A stretch of 64,000 bases of DNA from Buttiauxella brennerae ATCC 51605 (GCF_001654925.1 NZ_LXER01000032.1:216339-280338), one strand, 5' to 3'. Shown: positions 8,440-20,144, counted from the first letter of the stretch. Numbers and translations are program-made. The notes: generated from the sequence alone by a model not told the origin.

Positions 8440-9285
8440 TTATTTCTCACTATCTACTAAGCCACGCACAAACGCGCGTTGCATGGCTAAAACAATAATT
8501 ACCGGGGGAATCAGCGTCAGCAGCATCGCCGCCATCACCTGGTTCCACTGTGTAGAGCCTTCGCCAGACGACATCATCCCTTTGATACCTGCCACAGCGG
8601 TGCCGAGGTTAACGTCGCTGATAATCAGCAACGGCCACAGATACTGGTTCCAGCCGTAGATAAAGGTGATGACGAACAGCGCCGCGAGGTTGGTTTTCGA
8701 GAGCGGCAGCACGATGTCGCAGAAGAAACGCATCGGCGATGCACCGTCGATACGCGCCGCTTCCATAAGCTCGTCAGGCAGCGTCATAAAGAACTGGCGG
8801 AATAAAAAGGTCGCCGTCGCTGATGCCATTAACGGCAGCGTCAGGCCGGTGTAGCTGTCGAGCATTTTGAGATTGGCGATGACTTCTACCGTTGGAAAAA
8901 TGCGCACTTCGACCGGCAGCATCAGAGTGATAAAAATCATCCAGAAGAACAAGTTACGCAGCGGAAAGCGAAACCAGACAATAGCGAAAGCGGAGAGCAT
9001 GGAAACCGTGATTTTGCCGACAGTAATCACCATCGCCATGACAAAACTGTTCAGCAGCATCAGGCCAAATGGCGCACTATTGGCACCGACGCCATGCGTC
9101 CAGATATAGCCCATGTTTTCCAGCAGATGCGTGCCTGGAATCAGCGTCATTGGCGTCTGAAAAACGGCTTCGTTATCAAGCGTTGCCGCCACAAATGCGA
9201 CGTACAGCGGGAACAGAATCACTATGATGCCCAGAATCAGCATGGTGTGGCTGAAAATCGTCAGCCCACGGCGGTTCTCAATCAT
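8440..9285 (-). CDS. ugpE: sn-Glycerol-3-phosphate ABC importer permease UgpE
   Basis: Inner-membrane permease of 281 aa with about six hydrophobic segments. The cytoplasmic EAA loop that docks on the ATPase is seen as [20 protein letters not shown] near residue 190. It pairs with UgpA to form the channel. Its start overlaps the ugpA stop by 4 bp. Confidence 0.97.
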   Translation of the reverse strand: MIENRRGLTIFSHTMLILGIIVILFPLYVAFVAATLDNEAVFQTPMTLIPGTHLLENMGYIWTHGVGANSAPFGLMLLNSFVMAMVITVGKITVSMLSAFAIVWFRFPLRNLFFWMIFITLMLPVEVRIFPTVEVIANLKMLDSYTGLTLPLMASATATFLFRQFFMTLPDELMEAARIDGASPMRFFCDIVLPLSKTNLAALFVITFIYGWNQYLWPLLIISDVNLGTAVAGIKGMMSSGEGSTQWNQVMAAMLLTLIPPVIIVLAMQRAFVRGLVDSEK

Positions 9286-10169
9286 TGGTAGCGCACCTTA
9301 CGTTCCACAAAGCGAAACTGAACTACGGTCAGGATGATCACCAGCAGCATTAACACCACTGATTGCGCGGCCGACGCGGAGAGATCGAGTCCGGCAAAAC
9401 CTTCGCGATAAATTTTGTAGATAAGCGTGGTGGTCGCCTGCACTGGCCCACCGCCTGTTGCGGCGTCGATAACCGGAAAGGTGTCGAAAAACGCATAGAC
9501 CAGGTTCACCACCAGCAGGAAGAAACTGACCGGGGCAATCAGCGGCAGCGACAACTTAAAGAAGCGGCGCACCGGGCCTGCTCCGTCGATGGAAGCTGCT
9601 TCGATTAATGAACGTGGGATCGACTGTAACGCCGCGAAGAAGAACAGGAAGTTGTAGCTGATTTGCTTCCAGACCGAAGCAAACACCACGAGGAACATCG
9701 CCTGGCCGCTGTTTTGCGCGTGGTTCCAGTGGTAACCAAACTGCTCAAGCACATGAGTCAGCAAGCCGCGCCCAGGGTTAAACAAGAAGATCCACAATAC
9801 GGCGGCAATGGCCGGAGCCACCGCATATGGCAGCAACATCAGCGTTTGGTAAATGCGGCTACCACGAATCACGTAATCCGTGAGAGCGGCAAAAAACAGT
9901 GATACCAGCAGGCCACTGCCCGCCACTAATCCACTGAAAATTAAGGTGGTGTAGAAAGAGTCGAGATAGTAGCTGTCGTGGAAAAGTTGTTTGAAGTTAT
10001 CCAGCCCGACAAAAGTACTCGAAAGCCCAAAGGGATCAACATTCTGGAGGGAGTACCACAACGCTTCGCCCGCAGGCCAAATGAAAAAGATAATGGTGAT
10101 AACCAGTTGCGGCAGGACAAGGGCATACGGCAGCCAGCCTGAACGGAACACCGGACGAGAAGATGACAT
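9282..10169 (-). CDS. ugpA: sn-Glycerol-3-phosphate ABC importer permease UgpA
   Basis: Inner-membrane permease of 295 aa with about six hydrophobic segments. The EAA loop is [20 protein letters not shown] near residue 195. It lies between ugpB and ugpE. A 106-bp gap carrying a REP-like element separates it from ugpB, while all downstream junctions are tight or overlapping. Confidence 0.97.
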   Translation of the reverse strand: MSSSRPVFRSGWLPYALVLPQLVITIIFFIWPAGEALWYSLQNVDPFGLSSTFVGLDNFKQLFHDSYYLDSFYTTLIFSGLVAGSGLLVSLFFAALTDYVIRGSRIYQTLMLLPYAVAPAIAAVLWIFLFNPGRGLLTHVLEQFGYHWNHAQNSGQAMFLVVFASVWKQISYNFLFFFAALQSIPRSLIEAASIDGAGPVRRFFKLSLPLIAPVSFFLLVVNLVYAFFDTFPVIDAATGGGPVQATTTLIYKIYREGFAGLDLSASAAQSVVLMLLVIILTVVQFRFVERKVRYQ

Positions 10170-10194
10170 AGTGTGGCTCTTATAGAGATTAATG

Positions 10195-10265
10195 GTGGAT
10201 GTCGCATGCGCTAATCCACCCTACAACGGCTTTCGTAGGTCGGATTAGCGAAGCGCCATCCGACA
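10195..10265. repeat. REP/BIME-like element in ugpB-ugpA gap
   Basis: Inverted GC-rich units are visible: GTGGATGTCGCATGCGCTAA with CCACCCTAC on one side, and CGTAGGTCGGATTAGCGAAG with CGCCATCCGACA on the other. It sits between the binding-protein gene and the permease genes, where such hairpins commonly stabilise the upstream mRNA and give more binding protein than permease. Confidence 0.7.
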
Positions 10266-10275
10266 CCAACAAAAC

Positions 10276-11595
10276 TTAAGACTTCGTCGACTGCTCGAAA
10301 CGGCGCAGCAGCTGATTCCCACGCTCAACCGCTGAATCCAGCGCCTGCTGTGGTGTTTTTTTACCGGTCCACACCGACTCCAGCTCTTCATCCACAATGG
10401 TACGAATCTGTGGCATGTTGCCCAGACGCAGCCCTTTGGTGAACGGCAATGGCGGCTTGTTCATCATCTGGCGAGTGGCGATATCCGCACCTGGATTTTT
10501 CTCGTAGAACCCTTGTTCACGCGTCAGGTCATAAGCCGCTTTGGTGATCGGCAAGTAACCTGTTTTCTGGTGCCATTCGGCGGCGATTTCTGGCTGGGCG
10601 AGGAACTGCATAAACTCAGCAACACCTTTGTAAGTCGCAGCGTCTTTACCCTGCATTACCCACAAACTTGCCCCACCGATAATGGCGTTCTGCGGCGCGT
10701 TTGGAATGGTTGAGTCGTAAGGCATCATGCCCACGCCGTAGTTGAATTTGGCGTAATGGCGGATGTCAGCCAGTGAACCAGAAGAGGCGGTCGTGATCGC
10801 GCAATCACCGTTGTAGAACTTCTCGGTGGACTCATCTTTACGGCCAAAGTAGCTAAAATCACCTTTCTTATTCAGCTCTTCCAGCAGAGCGATGTGTTTC
10901 ACCTGCTCTGGTTTATTGAATTCCAGCACGGCGTCAGTAGCATCAAAACCGTTGTTTTTGGTCGCAACCGGCAAGCCGTTCCACGCGCTGAAGTTTTCAA
11001 TTTGAATCCAGCCTTGCCAGCCGCTGGCGTAACCACATTTCATACCCGCCGCTTTAAGTTTTGCGGTGTATTCAGCCAGGTCCTGCCAGGTTTTTGGCGG
11101 CTGGTCCGGGTTGAGGCCAGCTTTCTTAAAGGCATCTTTGTTGTAATACAGCACTGGCGTTGAGCTGTTGAAAGGCTGGGAAAGCAGATGCCCGGTTTTC
11201 GCATCGGTGTAGTACCCGGAAACCGTTGGCACAAACTGGGATTCGTCGAACTTAATGCCTGCATCGTTAAACACTTCATACACCGGCTTGATCGCTTTCG
11301 AGGCCATCATGGTCGCCGTACCCACTTCATAAACCTGCAAAATAGCGGGCGCATTGCCCGAACGGAAAGCAGCGATCCCTGCCGCCAGGTTTTGTTCGTA
11401 GTTGCCTTTATAAACCGGGACAATTTTGTAGTCTGGATGCGTCTGGTTAAAGCGTTGAGCCAGTGAATCAACTTCTTTGCCCAGTTCGCCTTCCATTGAA
11501 TGCCAGAACGGAATGGAGGTGGCGGCGATAGCGCTGCTGCTAAATACGCATCCTAGCGCAAGGCAAATTGCGGTGTGTCGTAACGATGCAGTCAT
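10276..11595 (-). CDS. ugpB: sn-Glycerol-3-phosphate periplasmic binding protein UgpB
   Basis: Periplasmic solute-binding protein of 439 aa for sn-glycerol-3-phosphate and glycerophosphodiesters. A signal peptide ends SSSAIA-AT (about residue 24). The mature start [18 protein letters not shown] and C-terminal [19 protein letters not shown] match E. coli UgpB. It is the first gene of the operon; a Pho box lies about 80-110 bp upstream of the start, so phosphate starvation through PhoB is the expected inducer. Confidence 0.97.
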   Translation of the reverse strand: MTASLRHTAICLALGCVFSSSAIAATSIPFWHSMEGELGKEVDSLAQRFNQTHPDYKIVPVYKGNYEQNLAAGIAAFRSGNAPAILQVYEVGTATMMASKAIKPVYEVFNDAGIKFDESQFVPTVSGYYTDAKTGHLLSQPFNSSTPVLYYNKDAFKKAGLNPDQPPKTWQDLAEYTAKLKAAGMKCGYASGWQGWIQIENFSAWNGLPVATKNNGFDATDAVLEFNKPEQVKHIALLEELNKKGDFSYFGRKDESTEKFYNGDCAITTASSGSLADIRHYAKFNYGVGMMPYDSTIPNAPQNAIIGGASLWVMQGKDAATYKGVAEFMQFLAQPEIAAEWHQKTGYLPITKAAYDLTREQGFYEKNPGADIATRQMMNKPPLPFTKGLRLGNMPQIRTIVDEELESVWTGKKTPQQALDSAVERGNQLLRRFEQSTKS

Positions 11596-11674
11596 GTCTT
11601 ATCTCTCGAATTATTTTGAGTTGAATAAGTTGCGCGAAAATACGCGTTTTTGTTCGCATCAAAACATGACATGC

Positions 11675-11707
11675 GCGAATGACAGAAAAATAACCGTGAG
11701 GTGACAG
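11675..11707 (-). promoter_or_regulatory. Pho box upstream of ugpB
   Basis: On the minus strand three 11-bp units line up: CTGTCACCTCA, CGGTTATTTTT and CTGTCATTCGC. The first and third carry the PhoB half-site CTGTCA with 22 bp (2 x 11) between them; the middle unit is degenerate. E. coli ugpB is a known PhoB target with boxes in this position. Confidence 0.75.
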
Positions 11708-11755
11708 GATCGTTACGATGAAGTGAAGGAATTATGACTGGAGGCAAAATGTCAT

Positions 11756-11780
11756 AAAAAAAGGAGCCAAAAGGCTCCTT
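11756..11780 (-). terminator. Rho-independent terminator of the liv operon
   Basis: On the minus strand AAGGAGCC-TTTT-GGCTCCTT is followed directly by a run of U's. It begins 17 bp after the livF stop, so it ends livKHMGF. Confidence 0.9.
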
Positions 11781-11797
11781 AGGTTTGAAGCGATAAA

Positions 11798-12511
<714 letters not shown>

Positions 12512-12529
12512 CTTATGCCTCGCCCATTC

Positions 12530-13297
12530 TTATGCTTCGCCTAAATAGGCGCGGATTACGTCAGGGTTATTACGGATTTGCTCCGGCGTGCCGTTTGCAA
12601 GCGGCGTCCCCTGGTTTACCACGTAAATCCTGTCAGAAATGCCCATCACCAGTTTCATATCGTGCTCGATTAACAGCACGGTGGTGTTGTGATGGTTACG
12701 CAGCTCCATGATTAACTCATCGAGTTCATGCGTTTCTTTCGGGTTAAGGCCAGCGGCGGGTTCATCAAGCATCAGAATTTCTGGCTGAGTCACCATGCAG
12801 CGCGCAATCTCAAGGCGGCGTTGATCGCCATACGCCAGGTTGCTCGCCTGACGGTTAGCCTGCTCAAGCAGACCAATACGATCAAGCCAGGTTGCAGCGC
12901 GGTCCAGCGCTTCGCTCTGTGAGCGGCGGAAGGCTGGCGTTTTCAGCAGGCCAGAGAACACACCGGTTTTCAGCTGCATATGCTGAGCAACCAGCAAGTT
13001 TTCAATCACGGTCATTTCACGGAACAGACGCACGTGCTGGAAAGTACGCACCACGCCCATACGTGCAATTTGCTGACCCGGCAGCCCTTCAAGGTGCTGA
13101 TCACGCAACAGAATCGTACCGCCTGATGGCTTGTAAAAGCCGGTCAGGCAGTTAAACACTGTGGTTTTACCGGCACCGTTCGGGCCGATTAACGAAACAA
13201 TTTCTTGTGGATGCAGTTCCAGAGAAACATTGTTTACGGCGAGCAGGCCGCCAAAACGCATCATCAAGCCGTTTACGGATAACAATGGCTGACTCAT
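12530..13297 (-). CDS. livG: Branched-chain amino acid ABC importer ATPase LivG
   Basis: ATPase of 255 aa. Walker [10 protein letters not shown] (about 38-46), a signature-like [13 protein letters not shown] in place of the usual LSGGQ (normal for LivG proteins), Walker [14 protein letters not shown] and switch LLIEHDM are seen. The C-terminal extension [11 protein letters not shown] is typical of this family. Its start overlaps the livM stop by 4 bp. Confidence 0.97.
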   Translation of the reverse strand: MSQPLLSVNGLMMRFGGLLAVNNVSLELHPQEIVSLIGPNGAGKTTVFNCLTGFYKPSGGTILLRDQHLEGLPGQQIARMGVVRTFQHVRLFREMTVIENLLVAQHMQLKTGVFSGLLKTPAFRRSQSEALDRAATWLDRIGLLEQANRQASNLAYGDQRRLEIARCMVTQPEILMLDEPAAGLNPKETHELDELIMELRNHHNTTVLLIEHDMKLVMGISDRIYVVNQGTPLANGTPEQIRNNPDVIRAYLGEA

Positions 13298-14580
13298 GCC
13301 TGCTCTCCTTTCACTTGTTCCACTTGCTCTTTTTTAAGCTTCAATTGCGGACGCGACATTGGCAGCAAGCCTTGTGGACGCCAAATCATCATCAGCACCA
13401 TCAAGCCACCAAGTACCAACATGCTGTATTCGTTCAGATCACGCATCAGTTCACGCGACACCACCAGCAGCACGGCGGCGAGGATAACGGCAAATTGCGA
13501 GCCCATACCGCCCAGTACCACAATCGCCAGCACGAATGCAGATTCGGCAAAGGTGAAGGATTCCGGGCTAACAAAGCCCTGGCGTGCAGCAAACAGCGTA
13601 CCGGCAAAGCCTGCAAAGGCTGCGCTAATAGTGAATGCGGTCAACTTGATGCGCGTCGGGTTCAGACCCAGCGAACGACAAGCGATTTCATCTTCACGCA
13701 ACGCTTCCCACGCACGGCCCAGCGGCATACGCAGCAGGCGGTTAATCACAAACAGCGACAGTACAACCAGCAAAAGCGCAACGAGGTACAGGAAGATAAT
13801 CCTGTCGCCGGGGTTGTATGCGACGTTAAAGAAGTTGCTGAAGGTGTCCCAACCGCCTTCACGCGTGCTGCGGCTGAATTCCAGACCGAATAGCGTAGGT
13901 TTTGGGATCTGGCTGATACCGTTCGGGCCACCGGTAATTTCGGTGTTGTTGAGCAGCAGGATGCGGACGATTTCACCAAAGCCGAGCGTCACAATCGCAA
14001 GGTAGTCGCCCCGTAAACGTAACACCGGGAAGCCGAGCAGGAAACCTGCCGCCGCAGACACCAGGCCGGCGATTGGCAAGCATGTCCAGAACCCTAAACC
14101 GTAGTAGTGGTTGAGCAGCGCAAAGGTATAAGCGCCGATGGCATAAAAACCGCCGTAGCCCAGAACCAGTAAGCCAGACAAACCGACAACCACGTTCAGG
14201 CCAAGACCGAGAATGATATAAATCATGGTCAGCGTGGCGATATCCACAGTACCGCGTGACACCACAAACGGCCACGCAACCGCGAGCACCAACAGTGCCG
14301 CCAGGAACAGTTTTTGTTTCGGCGTAGAACCATCTAACGCAGGCAGCACAAACTTCGGCCCGGAGACTTTTTTCATGCCTTTCTGGAATGCAGGGCGCAG
14401 TAACTGGAAGACGAAGACAATCGCCGTACCAATCAACACCCATTCCCAGCGCACTGTTTCCGCGCTGTGGACTACAAGCTTAGTGCCATCGAGACTCAGT
14501 TGAACGCCCATAAAGACGCCCGCCAGCACGAAAAATATGGCCGCCGAAAGCAGCGCCAAAACAACATGCATCGGTTTCAT
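13294..14580 (-). CDS. livM: Branched-chain amino acid ABC importer permease LivM
   Basis: Inner-membrane permease of 428 aa, close to the E. coli length. About ten hydrophobic segments. The N-terminal extension of roughly 90 residues before [17 protein letters not shown] is characteristic of enterobacterial LivM, and ATP-subunit docking is likely through [14 protein letters not shown]. It overlaps livH and livG by 4 bp each. Confidence 0.97.
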   Translation of the reverse strand: MKPMHVVLALLSAAIFFVLAGVFMGVQLSLDGTKLVVHSAETVRWEWVLIGTAIVFVFQLLRPAFQKGMKKVSGPKFVLPALDGSTPKQKLFLAALLVLAVAWPFVVSRGTVDIATLTMIYIILGLGLNVVVGLSGLLVLGYGGFYAIGAYTFALLNHYYGLGFWTCLPIAGLVSAAAGFLLGFPVLRLRGDYLAIVTLGFGEIVRILLLNNTEITGGPNGISQIPKPTLFGLEFSRSTREGGWDTFSNFFNVAYNPGDRIIFLYLVALLLVVLSLFVINRLLRMPLGRAWEALREDEIACRSLGLNPTRIKLTAFTISAAFAGFAGTLFAARQGFVSPESFTFAESAFVLAIVVLGGMGSQFAVILAAVLLVVSRELMRDLNEYSMLVLGGLMVLMMIWRPQGLLPMSRPQLKLKKEQVEQVKGEQA

Positions 14581-15503
14581 ACTTTTTCTACCTCCGGGCG
14601 ACCCAAGATACCGGTAGGCATAACCAGCAGAACCACGATAAGCAGCGCAAAGGAGACAACATCTTTATATTCAGTGCTCAGATACGCGGAGGTCAGCGCT
14701 TCTGCAACACCTAAAATCAGGCCACCAATCATCGCACCAGGAATACTGCCGATACCGCCAAGAACCGCTGCGGTGAAGGCTTTCATCCCGGCCATAAAGC
14801 CGATGTATGGGTTGATAACGCCATAGAACTGGCCGAGCAGAACACCCGCTACCGCCGCCATGGCAGCGCCAATCACGAAGGTCAGGGAGATAACGCGGTC
14901 GGTGTTAATTCCGAGCAGGCTCGCCATTTTCAAATCTTCTGCACACGCGCGGCACGCACGGCCCATGCGGGAGTAGCGAATAAACAGCGTCAGCGCGAGC
15001 ATCGCAAGGAACGTCACCACCCAAATCACCAGTTGCATGGTGGTAATGGTTGCGGTGAAGTTGTCGCTGGCACCAACGACCCACTGGCCGTTAAACAGGC
15101 TTGGCAGCGCAATATCACGTGAACCTTCAGTCAGGCTGACGTAGTTTTGCAGGAAGATAGACATCCCGATAGCAGAGATCAGTGCAATCAGACGCTTAGA
15201 GTTACGCACCGGTTTGTAAGCAACGCGCTCGATGCTCCAGCCGTAGGCACTGGCGATGACAATAGCACCAATAAAACCTGCACCCACCAGCATCCAGCCC
15301 ACATCAATGCCCATCATCATCAGCGCTGCGATGATCATAAACGAGACGTAGCTGCCGATCATATACACCTCGCCATGGGCGAAGTTGATCATGCCGATAA
15401 TGCCGTAAACCATGGTGTAACCGATGGCTATCAACGCGTAAGTACTGCCCAGCGTGACGCCGTTAAACATCTGTTGCAGGAAATAGAGGAACTGCTCGGA
15501 CAT
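14577..15503 (-). CDS. livH: Branched-chain amino acid ABC importer permease LivH
   Basis: Inner-membrane permease of 308 aa with about eight hydrophobic segments. The N-terminal LFNG-type motif [20 protein letters not shown] and the docking loop [20 protein letters not shown] are the family landmarks. It partners LivM. It is separated from livK by 69 bp that contain a hairpin. Confidence 0.97.
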   Translation of the reverse strand: MSEQFLYFLQQMFNGVTLGSTYALIAIGYTMVYGIIGMINFAHGEVYMIGSYVSFMIIAALMMMGIDVGWMLVGAGFIGAIVIASAYGWSIERVAYKPVRNSKRLIALISAIGMSIFLQNYVSLTEGSRDIALPSLFNGQWVVGASDNFTATITTMQLVIWVVTFLAMLALTLFIRYSRMGRACRACAEDLKMASLLGINTDRVISLTFVIGAAMAAVAGVLLGQFYGVINPYIGFMAGMKAFTAAVLGGIGSIPGAMIGGLILGVAEALTSAYLSTEYKDVVSFALLIVVLLVMPTGILGRPEVEKV

Positions 15504-15521
15504 ACAATAACCTTATTTATT

Positions 15522-15549
15522 CCTCCCCAACGCATAGCCGCCGGGGAGG
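15522..15549 (-). promoter_or_regulatory. Hairpin between livK and livH
   Basis: The arms CCTCCCC and GGGGAGG flank a 14-base loop in the livK-livH gap, with no U-run. It is likely an mRNA-stabilising or partial attenuation structure that favours binding-protein expression over the permease genes. Confidence 0.5.
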
Positions 15550-15572
15550 TGGGATGACCCAGATTTGCCGAT

Positions 15573-16682
15573 CTATTTAGCTACGGAAGACGAACCGTCG
15601 GCATGCCACTGGAAGACACCAAAATCAAATCCCTTCAGATCGCCTTTCTCATCCCAGTTCAGCGGCCCAATCACGGTTTTCGCACCGTTTGCTTTTAAGT
15701 CTTTAATTAAATCAGCAGGTTCTTCACTGCCGGTACGCTCAAGTGCTGTAGCCAGAGATTGCACTGCTGCGTAAGTAATCCATACGTACGGACCACTTGG
15801 ATCTTTCTTCTCGGTTTTCAGCTCATCAACAATAGCTTTGTTCGCTGGGTCCTGGTCATAGCGTTTTGGCATAGTCACTAACATGCCTTCGCCTGCAGCA
15901 CCCGCGATGTTAGACAGTGATGCGTTACCCACGCCTTCTGGGCCCATGAACTGGGTTTTCAGGCCAACAGCACGTGCCTGACGCAGAATCTGACCCATTT
16001 CTGGGTAGTAACCACCGTAATAAACGAAGTCGATGTTTTCTTTTTGCAGACGCGCAACCAGCGTAGAGAAGTCTTTATCGCCCGCAGTGATACCGTCGAA
16101 GAAGACGATGTTCGCGCCGCCTTTTTTCAAGCCGTCTTGTACAGAACGCGCCAGGCCTTCGCCATATTGCTGTTTGTCATGAATGACCGCGATGCGCTTC
16201 GGTTTCACAGTGTCGAGAATGTATTTAGACGCCGTTGGACCCTGGGAAGAATCCAGGCCTGCGGTACGCATAATCATTTTGTAACCACGGGCAGTCAGCT
16301 CTGGGTTAGTTGCACCAGGGGTTATCATCAGGATGCCTTCGTCTTCGTAGATATCAGACGCAGGCTGAGTGGAAGAGGAGCAGAGGTGGCCGATAACGTA
16401 ACGCACACCGTCGTTGACGATTTTGTTGGCAACCGCTACCGCTTGTTTCGGGTCACAAGCATCGTCGTATTCAACCGCAACAAGTTTGTCGCCTTTGATG
16501 CCGCCTTTAGCGTTGATGTCTTTAATTGCCTGGCGCGCGCCATTGAATTCCATATCGCCCCACTGCGCAACCGGACCAGACATTGCACCAACAACCGCAA
16601 CTTTGATGTCTGCTGCGGTTGCCGCGTGAGACACCGCCAGTGCAATAACTCCAGCGAGTAATGTCTTCGCGTTCATTTTCAT
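15573..16682 (-). CDS. livK: Leucine-specific periplasmic binding protein LivK
   Basis: Periplasmic binding protein of 369 aa. A signal peptide ([25 protein letters not shown]) is followed by [23 protein letters not shown], the type I binding-protein start. The [16 protein letters not shown] and [12 protein letters not shown] stretches match E. coli LivK rather than LivJ; this, and its place upstream of livHMGF, decides the paralogue. It presents leucine to LivHMGF. Confidence 0.95.
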   Translation of the reverse strand: MKMNAKTLLAGVIALAVSHAATAADIKVAVVGAMSGPVAQWGDMEFNGARQAIKDINAKGGIKGDKLVAVEYDDACDPKQAVAVANKIVNDGVRYVIGHLCSSSTQPASDIYEDEGILMITPGATNPELTARGYKMIMRTAGLDSSQGPTASKYILDTVKPKRIAVIHDKQQYGEGLARSVQDGLKKGGANIVFFDGITAGDKDFSTLVARLQKENIDFVYYGGYYPEMGQILRQARAVGLKTQFMGPEGVGNASLSNIAGAAGEGMLVTMPKRYDQDPANKAIVDELKTEKKDPSGPYVWITYAAVQSLATALERTGSEEPADLIKDLKANGAKTVIGPLNWDEKGDLKGFDFGVFQWHADGSSSVAK

Positions 16683-17098
16683 AGATCCAATTCCTATTCG
16701 TGATTATGTGGTTTTATAGTGACCAAAAAACGCACTATGTGTTTTTTAGCCTTTAACCATTTTTATGAGTGCCTTTAAGGGCTTAGCGCTAAAATTTACA
16801 ATTTTTAAAGCTAAACTCTCTATTTTTCAGGCTATTAAGCAAAGATATTATTCTGTATTTGCTCATAGTTAAACAAAAAAAAGCACGTTTTTCAGCATAA
16901 AATAGCGATACAAAGAGCGGAATAAATCACTATGTTTTAGGGTTTTATACTGACCATTTTTCAATCTGCCATTTATCGAACTGGCATATGTTTGAGGCAA
17001 AAATTAATCGTCTGGTATATGGCAGATAAAAGATAAAGCGTCTGGCGCAAATAAATTGGTTACACTCGGGGTTTTCCCGCTTTTTGGTTAGCTCGCTT
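16683..17098. other. livK upstream region, AT-rich, with repeats and a hairpin
   Basis: No gene is seen in these 416 bases. A hairpin AAAAAACGCAC-TAT-GTGTTTTTT occupies about 16726-16747, just upstream of livK. A 16-base sequence, GGTTTTATAGTGACCA, at 16710-16725 recurs with one change at 16941-16956. An inverted repeat CTGCCAT (16966-16972) / ATGGCAG (17019-17025) lies near panM. In E. coli the liv promoters are repressed by Lrp with leucine, so these repeats may be regulator sites, but no Lrp consensus was scored. Confidence 0.5.
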
Positions 17099-17479
17099 AT
17101 GAAACTCACCATCATTCGTCTGTTTGAGTGTAGTGCTCAGGATGAGATTGATCTTGCTAAGATCTGGCCGGAATACTCCAGCGCTTCGCTTGCTCTGACT
17201 GATACGCACAGAATTTATGCTGCAAAATTTAATGACCGCCTGCTCGGTGCGGTTCGCGTCACGCTTGCAGGCAGTGAAGCCGCACTGGATTCGCTACGGG
17301 TACGCGAAATCACCCGTCGCCGTGGCGTGGGGCAGTACCTGGTAGAAGAAGTGATTCGTGATAATCCTGACGTTACCGGATGGTGGATGAGCGATGTTGG
17401 CGTGGAAGACCGGGATGTTATGACGGCATTTATGCAGGCGGTAGGGTTTAACGTTCAGAGTGGTGGCTGGAAGAAGTAA
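17099..17479 (+). CDS. panM: PanD maturation/regulation factor PanM (PanZ, YhhK)
   Basis: GNAT-fold protein of 126 aa. In E. coli it binds aspartate decarboxylase PanD, triggers its self-cleavage, and in complex with CoA limits beta-alanine and thus pantothenate synthesis. The acetyl-CoA loop is visible as LRVREITRRRGVGQYLVEEV (about residues 65-85). The ATG at 17099 gives MKLTIIRL as in E. coli. It lies between livK and livJ on the opposite strand, as in E. coli. Confidence 0.94.
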   Translation: MKLTIIRLFECSAQDEIDLAKIWPEYSSASLALTDTHRIYAAKFNDRLLGAVRVTLAGSEAALDSLRVREITRRRGVGQYLVEEVIRDNPDVTGWWMSDVGVEDRDVMTAFMQAVGFNVQSGGWKK

Positions 17480-17500
17480 TAACTGTTTGGTTATCACTTC

Positions 17501-17628
17501 CCCATTTATCGAAGCATTTCGCGTTGCAGGAAGGCGGCAAGTTGTGAAATCCCCGGGAGCTTACTCCAGTAAGTGACCGGGGTTGAACAACGCAGCCAAC
17601 GCATCTGCGGCGCGAAAGGTGCCCGATA
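17501..17628. repeat. ERIC (IRU) element between panM and livJ
   Basis: It contains the ERIC hallmarks GCAGGAAGGCGGCAAG, GAGCTTACTCCAGTAAGTGA, GGGGTTGAA and CGCAGCCAACGCATCTGC. It fills the gap between two convergent genes and runs up to the livJ stop codon. Confidence 0.85.
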
Positions 17629-17630
17629 AA

Positions 17631-18734
17631 TTATTTGGCGTCGGTAGCAGTACCGTTCGCATGCCAGGTAAACACACCAAACTCGAACCCTTTCAGGTCA
17701 CCCTTCTGATCCCAGCTCAACGGACCCATTACGGTATCAACCGTTGCGCCTTTCAGGTACGTCGCGATTTCAGCCGGATCTTCTGACTTGTTCAGGCCCG
17801 CAGCCAGAGATTGCAGCGCTGCGTATGTGGTCCATACGAATGCGCCACTTGGATCTTGTTTCTTCGCTTTAATCGCATCTACAACCGGTTTGTTAGCAGG
17901 AACCTGGTCGTAGTTCTTAGGTTTGGTGACTAACAAGCCTTCGGCAGATTCACCCGCGATGTTAGACAGCGAAACGTTCGCCACACCTTCTGGACCCATG
18001 AACTGAGTTTTCAGGCCTGCTGCACGAGACTGACGCAGGATCTGGCCCATTTCCGGGTGGTAGCCACCGTAATAAACGAAGTCGATGTTCTCTTTCTTCA
18101 GGCGAGCCACCAGCGTGGAGAAATCTTTCTCGCCTGCGGTGATACCGTCAAAGAACACCACGTTAGCGCCCGCTTTTTTCAGGCTGTCCTGAACAGAGCG
18201 TGCCAGACCTTCGCCATACTGCTGCTTGTCATGAATCACCGCGATGTTTTTCGGTTTTACATGCTCAAGGATGTATTTTGCCGCCGTTGGGCCCTGATCG
18301 GAGTCCAGGCCGGTGGTACGCATTGTCAGTTTGTAACCACGCGCGGTCAGCTCAGGTGCCGTTGCCGCTGGTGTGATCATCAGAATACCTTCGTCTTCGT
18401 AGATGTCAGACGCAGGCTGTGTGGAAGAAGAACACAGGTGGCCGATAACATATTTGATGCCGTCGTTAACCACTTTGTTAGCTACCGCTACCGCTTGTTT
18501 CGGGTCACAAGCATCGTCGTATTTGGTGATAACCAGTTTGTCGCCTTTGATGCCGCCTTTGGCATTAATGTCAGCAACCGCTTGTTCTGCACCGGTAAAT
18601 TCCTGGTCGCCATACTGTGCAACCGGGCCAGACATCGCCCCAACTACCGCTACTTTGATGTCCTTAGCAAATGCCGCGTTGCTCATCGCAAGTGCAATAC
18701 AACCAGCCAATAACGCTTTGCCCTTCATTTTCAT
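17631..18734 (-). CDS. livJ: Leu/Ile/Val periplasmic binding protein LivJ
   Basis: Periplasmic binding protein of 367 aa for branched-chain amino acids. A signal peptide ends NAAFA-KD, followed by [21 protein letters not shown]. The [20 protein letters not shown] block is the LivJ form and differs from LivK. It has its own transcription unit and shares LivHMGF with LivK; the two proteins are clearly paralogous along their whole length. Confidence 0.96.
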   Translation of the reverse strand: MKMKGKALLAGCIALAMSNAAFAKDIKVAVVGAMSGPVAQYGDQEFTGAEQAVADINAKGGIKGDKLVITKYDDACDPKQAVAVANKVVNDGIKYVIGHLCSSSTQPASDIYEDEGILMITPAATAPELTARGYKLTMRTTGLDSDQGPTAAKYILEHVKPKNIAVIHDKQQYGEGLARSVQDSLKKAGANVVFFDGITAGEKDFSTLVARLKKENIDFVYYGGYHPEMGQILRQSRAAGLKTQFMGPEGVANVSLSNIAGESAEGLLVTKPKNYDQVPANKPVVDAIKAKKQDPSGAFVWTTYAALQSLAAGLNKSEDPAEIATYLKGATVDTVMGPLSWDQKGDLKGFEFGVFTWHANGTATDAK

Positions 18735-18767
18735 CCTGAGATCCCCATTTTTGTTGTGATTGGTATT

Positions 18768-18891
18768 TACCCATCATCCTTCAAGCTGCAGGGGTGTTGG
18801 CTGCACTCACTTACCCGAATCACTTACCTTAGTAAGCTCATCGGGATAAGCTCCCTGGCCGCCTACCTGCAACTCGAATGCTAATGGGTAT
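18768..18891. repeat. ERIC (IRU) element in the livJ leader region
   Basis: A full-length copy bounded by ACCCAT and ATGGGTA, with the core CACTTACCTTAGTAAGCTC and GCCGCCTACCTGCAACTCGAA. It begins 34 bp upstream of the livJ start, so it lies in the livJ promoter or leader. The 347-bp gap 18735-19081 otherwise holds only AT-rich DNA and the rpoH terminator. Confidence 0.9.
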
Positions 18892-19035
18892 TTGTTGTGT
18901 TGTTTTGGCACGATTTTATTTTTAATTGACGAATACCGCGTGTGCCTTCGCCGCACTCAGAGTTAAAAACATACCCGAATTTGCGGCTTTTGGAATAACA
19001 ATTTTTTCACAATAGGGAAGGAAAGTGACGGGCAT

Positions 19036-19066
19036 AAAAAAACCGCCCCGAAAGGCGGTTTTTTTT
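19036..19066. terminator. Bidirectional terminator downstream of rpoH
   Basis: The stem ACCGCC-CCGAAA-GGCGGT is flanked by A7 on the left and T8 on the right, so it can act on either strand. It lies just past the rpoH stop. Confidence 0.9.
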
Positions 19067-19081
19067 GTCTGGCTGAATAAC

Positions 19082-19936
19082 TTACGCTTCGATGGCCATG
19101 CGCAGTTTTTTCATCGCGTTCTTTTCAAGCTGACGGACGCGCTCGGCGGAAACGCCATAACGGTCGGCCAGTTCTTGCAGCGTGCTTTTGTTGTCTTCGT
19201 CGAGCCAACGGGCACGGATAATATCCTGGCTACGTTCGTCCAGACCCAGCATAGCGTCGCTGAGTTTATCAGCCGCGTGCGATTCCCAGTTGTCGTCTTC
19301 AATGCCATCGGCAAAGTTAGAAGACTTATCCTGTAAGAACAGCACAGGAGCCATTGGCGCGCTGTCTGAATCGTCGTCGTTACCCATGTCGAACGTCATG
19401 TCCTGCGCCGCCATTCGAGATTCCATTTCACGGACATCTTTGCTGGAAACCCCCAGCTCGTTGGCGACCATTTCCACTTCGTCCTGGTTGAACCAACCCA
19501 GACGTTGTTTAGTTTTACGCAGGTTAAAGAACAACTTACGTTGTGCTTTAGTGGTTGCCACTTTCACAATACGCCAGTTACGCAGAACGTATTCGTGAAT
19601 CTCAGCTTTGATCCAGTGCACGGCGAACGACACCAGACGGACACCCACTTCCGGGTTAAAGCGGCGCACCGCTTTCATCAGGCCGATGTTACCTTCCTGA
19701 ATCAAGTCAGCCTGCGGCAAGCCATAGCCCGAGTAATTACGAGCGATATGAACAACAAAGCGCAGGTGAGACAGGATCAGCCTTTTCGCTGCTTCCAGAT
19801 CGCCCTGGTAATGCAGCTTTTCAGCAAGCTCCTTCTCTTCCTCAGCCGTCAACATTGGCCAGGAATTAGCGGCCCGGATGTAAGACTCCAGGTTACCAAC
19901 AGGGGCTAAAGCTAAATTATGCATTTCTTTGGTCAT
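19082..19936 (-). CDS. rpoH: Heat-shock sigma factor RpoH (sigma-32)
   Basis: Group 3 sigma-70-family factor of 284 aa that directs RNA polymerase to heat-shock promoters. Region 2 is seen as [55 protein letters not shown] (-10 recognition). The RpoH box [14 protein letters not shown] lies at about 132-145. Region 4.2 helix-turn-helix is [29 protein letters not shown]. In E. coli synthesis is controlled by an mRNA thermosensor in the first part of the coding region and stability by DnaK/FtsH; those features were not tested here. Confidence 0.98.
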   Translation of the reverse strand: MTKEMHNLALAPVGNLESYIRAANSWPMLTAEEEKELAEKLHYQGDLEAAKRLILSHLRFVVHIARNYSGYGLPQADLIQEGNIGLMKAVRRFNPEVGVRLVSFAVHWIKAEIHEYVLRNWRIVKVATTKAQRKLFFNLRKTKQRLGWFNQDEVEMVANELGVSSKDVREMESRMAAQDMTFDMGNDDDSDSAPMAPVLFLQDKSSNFADGIEDDNWESHAADKLSDAMLGLDERSQDIIRARWLDEDNKSTLQELADRYGVSAERVRQLEKNAMKKLRMAIEA

Positions 19937-20014
19937 TCAAACCCTCTCTTAAAGACTAACGTACAGGTTGCTACACCATGCTGCACCTGACAACACGTCA
20001 AGCGCCAGACCGTA

Positions 20015-20051
20015 CCATCCACAGTAAACTCAGACAGTGACGTTATCCACA
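20015..20051. promoter_or_regulatory. DnaA boxes upstream of rpoH
   Basis: A perfect DnaA box TTATCCACA lies at 20043-20051, and CCATCCACA (7/9) lies at 20015-20023 in the same orientation. DnaA boxes between rpoH promoters are known in E. coli, where DnaA represses two of them. Positions of the individual rpoH promoters were not assigned. Confidence 0.65.
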
Positions 20052-20144
20052 AGTTCACTGTAAAGCTGTGCATATATTACACACAAAATGTGACAGAGCT
20101 ATGAAACTGGGCAGGAGAAACACAAACCGAGGTGGGAGCGTGTC

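Noticed and set aside
16725-16747. Possible leucine attenuator with leader peptide ahead of livK
   Set aside because: The hairpin is present but I found no short Leu-rich leader frame before it, so attenuation by translation is not supported.
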